From NCBI RefSeq assembly GCF_015679185.1, contig NZ_CP064939.1:2480001-2544000 (forward strand): 64,000 bases of DNA. The letters are read 5' to 3'. The notes beneath the pieces are model-generated. The model had not been told where the DNA came from and did no database searches. It was given only the letters and a program-made list of their open reading frames with translations. A program made the translations under genes and the position numbers. Origin of the DNA: Pedobacter endophyticus. GTDB lineage: Bacteria > Bacteroidota > Bacteroidia > Sphingobacteriales > Sphingobacteriaceae. The stretch's first letter is position 1. Every line of letters begins with the position of its first letter. Positions 47,120 to 54,442 of this stretch are shown in pieces.

Positions 47120-47650
47120 TTAACTAAACTTCTTTAAAATGATAATTTCTTCTGGGGTGCAGCGCTCACTGTCTATCATAAACCGAGCTACATTTTTAAT
47201 CAGTACATCGTCGGCCGAGCCAAAGTTACGGTTTTGGTAATGCTTAATAATTTCCTTTCGGTCGGTAATCAGATTTTTACTAAGCCCCAAAAAACCCGGC
47301 GTGTAGTGTTCGACAGAAAATCGCATAAAACGGATTTCCATATTGTGCGGATCCATGTTTATTGCCCGCTGCATCGTGATCAGCGCCTGCTTTACATACT
47401 TGATTTTGTTGTACGGATTCCAGGAGTGCTTTGCCTTCAATGCCTCCAAAGTACCCGTGTAAGCTGTAACCAAGGCAGTTTTACCGGGCAGTTTGGCCAG
47501 TTTCTCGTACAAAGAGTCGGTAACTTTCGAGTTTTCTACCGCCTTAACCAAATCGGTTTTAAACACGGCAATTTCTTTGGGCGATAACTGTGCTTGGCAA
47601 ACATTGATTGATGCAAAGAGCAGCAGGTATAAAAAAGACAGTCTAATCAT
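47120..47650 (-). CDS. Secreted protein of unknown function next to the lycopene cyclase gene
   Basis: Exported protein of 176 aa with signal peptide to about residue 20 (SINVCQAQ). The mature part is helical and charged (KAVENSKVTDSLYEKLAKLPGK, AYTGTLEALKAKHSWNPYNKIKYVKQALITM in part: LEALKAKHSWNPYNKI), with INMDPHNMEIRFMRFSVEH as in TPR-like proteins. I do not recognise a catalytic motif. It is the first gene of a two-gene unit with the lycopene cyclase domain gene, 1 nt apart, so a link to carotenoid or membrane work is inferred from context only. A -7 element lies 8 nt before its ATG. Confidence 0.8.
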   Translation of the reverse strand: MIRLSFLYLLLFASINVCQAQLSPKEIAVFKTDLVKAVENSKVTDSLYEKLAKLPGKTALVTAYTGTLEALKAKHSWNPYNKIKYVKQALITMQRAINMDPHNMEIRFMRFSVEHYTPGFLGLSKNLITDRKEIIKHYQNRNFGSADDVLIKNVARFMIDSERCTPEEIIILKKFS

Positions 47651-47658
47651 TTGTTGCG

Positions 47659-47666
47659 CAAAGGTA
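47659..47666 (-). promoter_or_regulatory. -7 promoter element of the carotenoid pair
   Basis: TACCTTTG on the minus strand matches TAnnTTTG and lies 8 nt before the ATG at 47650. The leader would be a few bases at most. Confidence 0.5.
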
Positions 47667-47805
47667 GAGAAAAGTTTGGAGTCCTGAGTTTTCAGTGCTG
47701 AGTCTTCAGTCTTTAGTCAAAAATCTTTAGTCGGGATTTGAGTGAATCTTGGTGCAAATGACAATCTTCTCAAACAATATGCTTAAAAATCGCTTTATTT
47801 GGGCA

Positions 47806-49287
47806 ATGGATAAAAAACCTAAAGTAACCATCATAGGCGCAGGTTTTGCGGGTTTATCTGCCGCGGCTGTTTTGGCCAAAGACGGCTTCGATGTGACTGT
47901 TCTTGAAAAGAACGAAATGGCCGGTGGCAGGGCCAGAACCTGGCAAAAAGATGGCTTTACGTTCGATATGGGCCCCAGCTGGTACTGGATGCCCGATGTT
48001 TTCGAAAATTTTTATAACCTGTTCGGTAAAACCGCATCAAACTTTTACCAGCTCGAGCGGCTAAGCCCATCGTACCGGATTTATTTCGGAAAGGATGACA
48101 CTTTAGATATCCCTGCAACGCTTGGCGATCTTTATCAACTTTTCGAAGTGTTAGAACCCGGCAGTAGCAAAAACCTTGACACCTTTTTAGCACAGGCAAA
48201 ATACAAATACGATGTCGGGATGAACGAATATGTTTTTAAGCCATCGCACAGTGTGATGGAATATTTCGACCCGCGGCTGGCCTTAAGCGGCATTCGCTTG
48301 CAGTTACTCGGCAATATGCGCAAACATGTTCATCAGCTTTTTAAAAATGAAAAACTGCGGAAACTTCTCGAGTTTCCTGTACTGTTTTTAGGCGCAACAC
48401 CACAAAATACGCCGGCATTGTACAGCTTAATGAACTATGCAGACCTGGTTTTGGGCACCTGGTATCCCATCGGCGGAATGCACAAGGTGGTTTCGGCAAT
48501 GCAGAGCATCGCCGAAGCGCAGGGCGTAAAATTTCACTTCAACACCGAAGTGCTTAAAATTGAGGTACAAAACAACAAAGCCGAACAGCTCGTAACAAAT
48601 AATGGGTCTTTCAGCACCGATTTTGTAATTGGCAATGCCGATTATCATCATATTGAGCAAAACCTGTTAAACAAAGCGCACCGCAGGTACGGTGAAAAAT
48701 ATTGGGATCAACGAACCATGGCTCCATCGTGCCTCCTTTTTTATGTTGCACTAAATACCAAACTGAAAAACGTGCTTCACCATAACCTGTTCTTCGACGA
48801 AAACTTCGATGAGCATGCCGAAGAAATTTATACCGACCCGAAATGGCCACAAAAACCTCTGTTTTATGTTTGCTGCCCGTCAGTAACCGATAAAAGCGTG
48901 GCACCTGAGGGCGCAGAAAACCTCTTCTTTTTGATTCCGCTTGCACCCGGATTGAAAGACAACGAAAGCAAAAGGGATGAATATTTCGAGCTGTTGTTAA
49001 AACGCTTTAAGGATTTAACGGGAAACGACATTCAAAAAAATGTTTTATTTAAGCGGAGCTATGCCATGGATGATTTTGAAAAAGACTACCACGCATTTAA
49101 AGGCAATGCATATGGTTTAGCTAACACTTTGATACAAACGGCCTTCCTAAAACCGAAAATGAAGAGCAAAGTATCAAATTTTTTATACACCGGACAATTA
49201 ACTGTACCGGGCCCTGGGGTGCCACCAGCAATAGTTTCTGGACAGGTGGCGGCAAAGGAAATAAAAAAAATGTCAAAAAAATCTTGA
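47806..49287 (+). CDS. crtI: Phytoene desaturase (CrtI type)
   Basis: FAD-dependent desaturase of 493 aa that turns phytoene into lycopene or a related polyene. The frame opens with a TTG at 47749, but the dinucleotide-binding motif KVTIIGAGFAGLSAAAVLAKDGFDV must sit near the N-terminus, so the ATG at 47806 (MDKKPKV) is preferred. The family motifs GGRARTWQKDGFTFDMGPSWYWMP and the C-terminal FLYTGQLTVPGPGVPPAIVSGQVAAKEI (in part) are complete. It is divergent from the lycopene cyclase pair. Phytoene synthase, which usually follows directly, is not found here. Confidence 0.95.
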   Translation: MDKKPKVTIIGAGFAGLSAAAVLAKDGFDVTVLEKNEMAGGRARTWQKDGFTFDMGPSWYWMPDVFENFYNLFGKTASNFYQLERLSPSYRIYFGKDDTLDIPATLGDLYQLFEVLEPGSSKNLDTFLAQAKYKYDVGMNEYVFKPSHSVMEYFDPRLALSGIRLQLLGNMRKHVHQLFKNEKLRKLLEFPVLFLGATPQNTPALYSLMNYADLVLGTWYPIGGMHKVVSAMQSIAEAQGVKFHFNTEVLKIEVQNNKAEQLVTNNGSFSTDFVIGNADYHHIEQNLLNKAHRRYGEKYWDQRTMAPSCLLFYVALNTKLKNVLHHNLFFDENFDEHAEEIYTDPKWPQKPLFYVCCPSVTDKSVAPEGAENLFFLIPLAPGLKDNESKRDEYFELLLKRFKDLTGNDIQKNVLFKRSYAMDDFEKDYHAFKGNAYGLANTLIQTAFLKPKMKSKVSNFLYTGQLTVPGPGVPPAIVSGQVAAKEIKKMSKKS

Positions 49288-49312
49288 CAAACTTAAAATT
49301 TCCCCTATCTTT
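49283..49312 (+). promoter_or_regulatory. Promoter-like sequence behind crtI
   Basis: TTG at 49284-49286 and TATCTTTA at 49305-49312 are close to the Bacteroidota promoter pattern TTG-N19-TAnnTTTG. It overlaps the crtI stop codon and points toward the terminator at 49452-49480. Confidence 0.5.
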
Positions 49313-49319
49313 ATAACCA

Positions 49320-49480
49320 CAAAACAAAAATACTGTTAAAAAACCACTGAAGAACATTATCATCCGAGGTTTTAAATGGTTTCGAAATAAGAGAGAAGGC
49401 GAACTGTTGAAAGAAAAAATAAGAATCAACTAACCAAATATATGATAAGCAAAAAGGCCTGGATTGTTTCCGGGCCTTTT
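49320..49480 (+). ncRNA. Possible small RNA of about 160 nt
   Basis: The stretch runs from the promoter-like sequence at 49283-49312 to a strong terminator and contains no open frame with a normal start; the only ATG gives a 4-codon peptide. It may be an independent small RNA or simply the 3' leader of crtI mRNA. Confidence 0.35.
49452..49480 (+). terminator. Rho-independent terminator behind crtI
   Basis: A 12-bp stem, AAAAGGCCTGGA with TCCGGGCCTTTT (one G-T pair), closes a 5-nt loop and is A/T-flanked on both sides, so it should work in both directions. Confidence 0.9.
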
Positions 49481-50066
49481 GCTTTACCGGGTTTTTCTAT
49501 AAAATAACGATTCGAGAAATCTGTTTTCATTATTGGGAAGCCGGGGCTGTGCGAGCCGAATTGTGCCGATTTTTCATCGTTAAGCAATTTATTTGAGAAA
49601 ACACGTTCTTATTTCATTTTTGAAAACGAACGGACAGCAGCGCTGTGGCAACTGTAGCCCCGCCATCCGCTGTAGTCCGCAAGAAAAATGCGGGGCTGCC
49701 GCTCCTGTCGCGTTTATTAACAGCAGTTAGTAATCAAAAATACTTTATCAGTTTTTCGGATAGACCTTTGTATCTAAACCCCTGCCTGCCGCAGGGTCCC
49801 GAAGCTTCGGGATTAAAGCCCTAGCATTAAGATCCCCAGTCAAGCTGAGGATGACGACAGTTCATGTATAGCCCTATAAACAGCGAAATGCATAAAAACG
49901 TCAATGGTACCGCAACGCATGTCCCGATACTTCGGGAAGGATCGCGACGCGATTATAACGATTTTTATAATACCACACCATCCGGTCAGAGAACCGACTT
50001 GTGCCGATTTTTCATCGGTAAGCAATCTGATTATACGAAAGGAGATTGCCTTGCAGAACGAAGAAC
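49481..50066. repeat. Intergenic repeats
   Basis: No gene is seen. About 49620-49730 is the inverted partner of the repeat at 46299-46395 (GCGGGGCTGCCGCTCCTGTCG). The hairpin CCCGAAGCTTCGGG at 49797-49810 and GTGCCGATTTTTCATCG at 49562-49578 and 49998-50014 are further members of dispersed families. Confidence 0.6.
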
Positions 50067-50095
50067 AAAAAAAAAGGCCTGAATAAATTCAGACC
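50067..50095 (-). terminator. Rho-independent terminator of the sigma factor gene
   Basis: The minus-strand stem GGTCTGAAT/ATTCAGGCC (one G-T pair) is followed by nine T, 28 nt behind the stop at 50123. Confidence 0.9.
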
Positions 50096-50122
50096 CTTTA
50101 ATTCTTTCGATTGTTTGCTGCC

Positions 50123-50653
50123 TTAAGCCATTTCAGCAACCGTCATATCTTTTGAATAGGTTTTCAAATATTTTTTAAGAATTCCCCTTGCTACGTGAAT
50201 ACGCGTTTTAACGGTACCAATTGGAATATTTAACATATCTGCAATCTCGTGGTATTTGAAACCTTCAAAATAGCGGATAAATGGAACATAGTATTCTTCA
50301 GGTAATTGCGCCAATGCTTTATCTATATCGCTTAACACAAATTTACTTTCAGCCTGATTTTTTGTTGCGCTGTAAGAAAGGTTTGCCGACGAAATATCTT
50401 CGCTTTGCGTAATTAATGTATTTGTTTTTACTAAACGGCGGTAGTTATTAATAAAAGTATTTTTCATTATGGTAAACAACCAGCCCTTTAAGTTAGTACC
50501 TTCCTTAAATTTATTGTAATAAGTAATGGCTTTCAGCATGGTATCCTGAACAAGATCATTTGCATCTTCTGCATCTTTTGTAAAGTTTAACGCGTAAGAT
50601 CTAAGTGATACCGAGTGGTGGTTAACAAGATGGTTGAATTCAAATTTTGTCAT
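50123..50653 (-). CDS. ECF-type RNA polymerase sigma factor
   Basis: Sigma-70 family factor of 176 aa. The start at 50653 (MTKFEFNHLVNH) is preferred to 50686. Region 2 is at about 8-75 (DANDLVQDTMLKAITYYNKF, GWLFTIMKNTFINNYRRL) and region 4 at about 115-165 (QLPEEYYVPFIRYFEGFKYHEIADMLNIPIGTVKTRIHVARG in part: YHEIADMLNIPIGTVKTRIHVARG, split at G). It lacks region 3, as ECF factors do. No anti-sigma gene lies beside it. It lies in the carotenoid region; a role in stress or light response would be inference. Confidence 0.93.
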   Translation of the reverse strand: MTKFEFNHLVNHHSVSLRSYALNFTKDAEDANDLVQDTMLKAITYYNKFKEGTNLKGWLFTIMKNTFINNYRRLVKTNTLITQSEDISSANLSYSATKNQAESKFVLSDIDKALAQLPEEYYVPFIRYFEGFKYHEIADMLNIPIGTVKTRIHVARGILKKYLKTYSKDMTVAEMA

Positions 50654-50784
50654 GATGTTTAGCTTTAGGTAAGATTTAAAAGTCAAATGAAAATATACTC
50701 ATTTATATTGACATAAACAAACTTAATACCAAAAACTTTTGGCACATGCCAATTAGACTAAATACTATTTCAAAAGCCTTTTCG

Positions 50785-51801
50785 TCACAAAATATTTACT
50801 TCACGCTCTAAAGTGACTCCAAAAGTAGACTGAACACTGTCTATAATTTGAGCTGAAAATTGAAAAACCTCCATGCCAGTTGCGCCGCCATGATTCACTA
50901 AAACCAGTGCCTGATTTTTCCAGGTGCCCGTATGGCCAACCACCTTCCCTTTCCAGCCACATTGTTCAATTAACCAGCCGGCGGCAAGCTTTACCTTCCC
51001 ATCGGCAGTGGGGTAATGCACCACATCAGGATGTTTAGACACCACATCGGCAAACTCATGCTTTTCGATCACCGGATTTTTGAAGAAACTGCCGGCGTTA
51101 CCAATGGTCGATGGATCGGGAAGTTTACTTACCCTGATATGCGCAACCGCCGCAGAAACATCGGCTATACTGGGCGCTTCTATACCCCTTTTCTCCAGTT
51201 CAGCCTCAATTGCCCCATAAGAAGTATTAATGGCCGCATTTGTTTTTAAGCCGAAAGCTACCGAGGTAATAATGTATTGTCCCTTTAGTTCACCTTTAAA
51301 AGCACTTTCGCGGTAACCGAAGCTGCAATCGGCATAAGTAAACGTTTTAAGTTCGCCCGTTTTAATTTCAAAAGCAGTGCAGCTTTCAAAAACATCTTTC
51401 AACTCAACGCCATATGCACCAATATTTTGAATTGGCGATGCCCCAACCGTACCTGGAATAAGGCTTAGGTTTTCAACGCCCGCAAAACCATGCTCAACGC
51501 AATAGGTTACAAAGTCGTTCCAAACTTCTCCGGCGCCAGCCCGAACCAAAACCTTTTCGCCGTCAACTTGCGATGAAATGCCTTTTATACTGATCTTGAT
51601 TACCAAGCCGTTAAAATCTTTGGTAAAAAGAACATTGCTTCCGCCGCCAATAACCAGCAGGTCTTCAGTTTTGGCAAGCTCGTTTTTGAACAACGCTGTC
51701 AAATCTTCTTCGTTAAATATTTCGGCGAAATGTTTTGCCTTTACATCGATACCAAATGAATTGTATGGTTTTAGCGAAATATCTTTTTGGATTTGAAGCA
51801 T
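50785..51801 (-). CDS. murB: UDP-N-acetylmuramate dehydrogenase
   Basis: FAD enzyme that reduces UDP-GlcNAc-enolpyruvate to UDP-MurNAc in peptidoglycan synthesis, 338 aa. The frame is open to 51873, but MLQIQKDISLKPYNSFGID at 51801 is the typical start. FAD-binding motifs are LLVIGGGSNVLF and SLIPGTVGASPIQNIGAYGVELKD (in part: IPGTVGASPIQNIGAYG). The catalytic Ser lies in GNAGSFFKNP. It is the long, type I form. A -7 element TACTTTTG lies 20 nt before its ATG at 51822-51829. Confidence 0.96.
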   Translation of the reverse strand: MLQIQKDISLKPYNSFGIDVKAKHFAEIFNEEDLTALFKNELAKTEDLLVIGGGSNVLFTKDFNGLVIKISIKGISSQVDGEKVLVRAGAGEVWNDFVTYCVEHGFAGVENLSLIPGTVGASPIQNIGAYGVELKDVFESCTAFEIKTGELKTFTYADCSFGYRESAFKGELKGQYIITSVAFGLKTNAAINTSYGAIEAELEKRGIEAPSIADVSAAVAHIRVSKLPDPSTIGNAGSFFKNPVIEKHEFADVVSKHPDVVHYPTADGKVKLAAGWLIEQCGWKGKVVGHTGTWKNQALVLVNHGGATGMEVFQFSAQIIDSVQSTFGVTLEREVNIL

Positions 51802-51821
51802 AGCGATTTTGAGTTTGCGCA

Positions 51822-51829
51822 CAAAAGTA
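51822..51829 (-). promoter_or_regulatory. -7 promoter element of murB
   Basis: TACTTTTG on the minus strand matches TAnnTTTG and lies 20 nt upstream of the murB ATG. Confidence 0.5.
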
Positions 51830-51873
51830 ACAAATATTGGAGAAAAGTATTGATTAACGTTGCCCATAGCCAA

Positions 51874-52276
51874 TACCAGTTTTTAGCAGCGCAGGTTGTT
51901 GAGAACTAGTTGGTTTTTATTTGAAAATTAGCGGATTTGCGTCTCCGCCTTCCCGTCCCAATGCTATTAAGTTAAGGGTAAACAAAAAATATTGTCACCC
52001 TGAGCATTTCGACTGGAGTTTATCTTGAGCGTAGACGAAAGGCTCAATACAGGCTTAGTCGAAGGGCGGATGTTTACTTGTTTTATCCTATAGAAAAAGG
52101 TCTTCGACTGAGTTTATCTTGAGCGAAGTCGAAAGGCTCAGATCCGATAGCTATCGGATGACACCCGTTGTACTTAACTAAACGACATTGTCCGTACGCC
52201 CACCTGCCCGTCCGTTCAGGCGGGGGTTTAGGCACAAGGGTTCGCGTCGCGTAACCGATACCAGTTTTTCGTAAAA
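51874..52276. repeat. Intergenic repeats of the TGTCA-ended family
   Basis: No gene is visible. About 51993-52161 is a long, imperfect inverted repeat: it opens with GTCACCCTGAGCATTTCGAC, contains GTTTATCTTGAGCG twice (52018-52031 and 52111-52124), and ends in ATCGGATGACA. The hairpin CCTGCCCG...CAGGCGGGG lies near 52203-52227. Confidence 0.65.
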
Positions 52277-52723
52277 CTATTCCACAATTTGTGTTATGCC
52301 CTTATCAAAGTTAAAACTCAGTACCTCGGCGTTCTCATCCTCCACTTTAACTCCCGACAATTTCCAGCCTCTAAACTGTGGCTTTAGCTTAGCCAGATCA
52401 ATTAAGCGGTACCTGCGCTTAGTTAATTCTGCACTGATCCGGCCTACGCTGTCAGATTCTGCCTGTGGTAAATGTTCTATTTCGCTTTCAAGTAGTGCTA
52501 AAGTGGTATCTAACTCGTTTCCCTTTTTAATACTATCGGCATAAGCTTTTGGAGAGATAGTATAAAGGCTGTCGAGCGTTGCGTTCTCAAAATTCAATTC
52601 CTGATTACCACTTTCGTATTTTGATTTTACAAGCTCAATCGCCCGATCTTTATCGGTCTTCTTTCCGCATGAATTTAATATAACTAAGGTTAAAAACAGA
52701 AATACGATTCGAAAATTTTTCAT
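52277..52723 (-). CDS. Lipoprotein of unknown function
   Basis: Lipoprotein of 148 aa with lipobox LVILNSC followed by GKK. The mature part is helical and charged; LELVKSKYESGNQELNFENATLDSLY-type sequence near the N-terminus and FRGWKLSGVKVEDENAEVLSFNFDKGI at the C-terminus suggest a small alpha/beta fold. I recognise no domain. It is monocistronic, flanked by repeats on both sides. Confidence 0.75.
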   Translation of the reverse strand: MKNFRIVFLFLTLVILNSCGKKTDKDRAIELVKSKYESGNQELNFENATLDSLYTISPKAYADSIKKGNELDTTLALLESEIEHLPQAESDSVGRISAELTKRRYRLIDLAKLKPQFRGWKLSGVKVEDENAEVLSFNFDKGITQIVE

Positions 52724-53013
52724 AAACGGGAGCTATAAGTGAAATCATCATAAGGTAATAATAAAAAACCATTATTTGTTTGCCTACTTTCTCATGTTTG
52801 TCATTCTGAACGCAGTCAAGAATCTCTTTCCTATCATTGCAGAAACCTGAATCCTGCAGTTGCTTATGTTTTGGAACTTAAGTTTATTAATGCAAGCTTT
52901 TCTTCGCCCAGAGATCCTTCACTGCGTTCAGGATGACAGGTGAAGTGAGCGCAACTCCGAAAGCCGTTAAGCAACAGCTATTATAGCTAATTAAGATTAA
53001 CCGGCCTTAGACG
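52724..53013. repeat. Intergenic inverted repeat
   Basis: About 52799-52941 is an imperfect inverted repeat that starts TGTCATTCTGAACGCAGTCA and ends CTGCGTTCAGGATGACA, a member of the TGTCA-ended family. No gene is seen. Confidence 0.75.
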
Positions 53014-53448
53014 CTAGTTCTTCTCAATTTTTCTCACAAACAACAGCCCAAAAGCCTTTCCTTGCTCTTTGCCTCTATTTTTATGGTGAATTTTATGAGC
53101 CTTTCTAACCGCCTGCAGGTACTTGTTATTGCTTTTAAAAGTTTTAAACCTTCTGTGTACAAACCAATCGTGGATAATAAAGTACACCAGTCCGTATATG
53201 GTAATGCCCAAACCGATGGCGAATTTGTAGCCCAGATTGCTACGATCGATATACATCAGGTACAAAGAAACAGCAGCAAAAAAAAGTGCAAACAGATCAT
53301 TCCATTCAAAGAAAGCATGCGATTTTTCGTGGTGGCTTTTATGCAAAAACCAAAGTGGCCCATGGAATAGGTATTTATGTATAGCCCACGAAAAACATTC
53401 CATCAATATAATTGTTACGAATACAACCAACATACTTAACATCACCAT
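53014..53448 (-). CDS. crtZ: Beta-carotene hydroxylase
   Basis: Membrane di-iron hydroxylase of 144 aa that converts beta-carotene to zeaxanthin. The four His clusters are all present: HKYLFH (24-29), HKSHHE (36-41), HDWFVHRR (around 93-100) and HKIHHKN (around 117-123). GPLWFLHKSHH and EWNDLFALFFAAVSL match the CrtZ group rather than the general sterol desaturase group. The start may be M1 or M3. It is divergent from the tetR gene, so it shares that intergenic region and possibly its operator. Confidence 0.92.
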   Translation of the reverse strand: MVMLSMLVVFVTIILMECFSWAIHKYLFHGPLWFLHKSHHEKSHAFFEWNDLFALFFAAVSLYLMYIDRSNLGYKFAIGLGITIYGLVYFIIHDWFVHRRFKTFKSNNKYLQAVRKAHKIHHKNRGKEQGKAFGLLFVRKIEKN

Positions 53449-53531
53449 TTCGAAATTTTAAACCGTAAATACATATAAACCAACGAAAAGCAATTTAATT
53501 GTCATTCAAATGCAATGTTATAATTCAATTT

Positions 53532-53547
53532 TTAATCAGTTGATTAA
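53532..53547. promoter_or_regulatory. Probable TetR operator
   Basis: TTAATCA-GT-TGATTAA is a perfect inverted repeat located between the divergent crtZ and tetR genes. It lies 18 bp upstream of the tetR -7 element (53566-53573), where bound repressor would cover the -33 region. Confidence 0.7.
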
Positions 53548-53565
53548 CTTTTCAGATTAAACACC

Positions 53566-53573
53566 TAATTTTG
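53566..53573 (+). promoter_or_regulatory. -7 promoter element of the tetR gene
   Basis: TAATTTTG matches TAnnTTTG and lies 39 nt before the ATG at 53613. Confidence 0.55.
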
Positions 53574-53612
53574 ACTAAATTATTAAAAAAGTCAGAAAGT
53601 AGAAAGGTAAAA

Positions 53613-54218
53613 ATGATTGAGGCTGATAAAAAGCGAGAACAAATTATAGAAGGCGCCATCAAGCGTTTCAGCCATTTCGGTATTGGTAAAACTACCATGA
53701 ACGATATAGCTGAAGATTTATCTGTTTCCAAGCCCTCGTTATATTATTATTTCCCCGACAAAAGAAGCTTAATTGTTGGGGTAATTGAAAAAGTGTTTAC
53801 CGATTATTTTGATCGGTTGAAGAAAAAGTATAATCCAGATGCAACATTAGAGACCGTATTGTTTCAAACCATCGATATTCGAAACACCTTCTTTATGAAA
53901 TATTTTATGTTGAGGATATCGGAAGGACTTCCGGATATTTTTAACGACGACCAGATGAAGAAAAAGCTAACAGCGCTGAAAGATTCGGAAAAGGAGTTTT
54001 ATGCAGAAATATTTGAAAGGGCACAGCGTAACGGCGAAATTAAACACGAAAACATGGCGCACGTTGCAGAGCTTTACTTAGAGAGCTTAATGGGCCTTAC
54101 AAATATGTGCATAATGGAGCTCGGAAAAGATCTGCTCCCAGATAAAAAAGCAGTAAATAAAATGACACAAAAGCAAAAAGACCTCTCTTCTATCTTTACA
54201 AAAGGATTAAAGTGTTAG
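53613..54218 (+). CDS. TetR family transcriptional regulator
   Basis: Repressor of 201 aa; the frame opens with TTG at 53571, inside the promoter, so the ATG at 53613 (MIEADKKREQI) is the start. The helix-turn-helix covers about 7-54 (IIEGAIKRFSHFGIGKTTMNDIAEDLSVSKPSLYYYFPDKRSL in part: GKTTMNDIAEDLSVSKPSLYYYF, split at the turn). The C-terminal ligand domain is helical. It precedes the TolC/adaptor/RND operon in the same direction, so it is the likely regulator of that efflux system and of itself through the palindrome at 53532-53547. Confidence 0.93.
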   Translation: MIEADKKREQIIEGAIKRFSHFGIGKTTMNDIAEDLSVSKPSLYYYFPDKRSLIVGVIEKVFTDYFDRLKKKYNPDATLETVLFQTIDIRNTFFMKYFMLRISEGLPDIFNDDQMKKKLTALKDSEKEFYAEIFERAQRNGEIKHENMAHVAELYLESLMGLTNMCIMELGKDLLPDKKAVNKMTQKQKDLSSIFTKGLKC

Positions 54219-54442
54219 TCGAGAGTCTGGAGTTCGGAGGTTGAAGACTAAATGCTGAAAAGTCCGGAAGTCAGAAAGTCCGAGGTCCGAAGATTAAAGG
54301 CTTAAAAAGTCCGGAAAGTCCGCGGTCCGAAGTTTGCAATTACGAAGTAAATAAGTTAGCAGTTCCTAGCTCCCTCTCTTCAAGGGGAGGGTGGGGGGAG
54401 AGGTTAAAAACAAGAAACCCAAAAACAAAAAAACAATACATT
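54219..54442. repeat. Low-complexity spacer before tolC-like gene
   Basis: This spacer is made of slipped short repeats based on AGTCCGGAAG/GGTCCGAAG. A similar AGTC-based tract precedes crtI (47676-47742), and a TCTCAAATCTAACGTCTCCC tract precedes the RND gene. No operator or terminator is visible. Confidence 0.6.

Noticed and set aside
49320..49440. Short protein behind crtI (a basic frame ending at 49431)
   Set aside because: It has no ATG, GTG or TTG at a fitting place, and the only ATG gives four codons.
49481..50122. A remnant of phytoene synthase after crtI
   Set aside because: No frame with crtB motifs (DxxxD type) was seen; the stretch consists of dispersed repeats.
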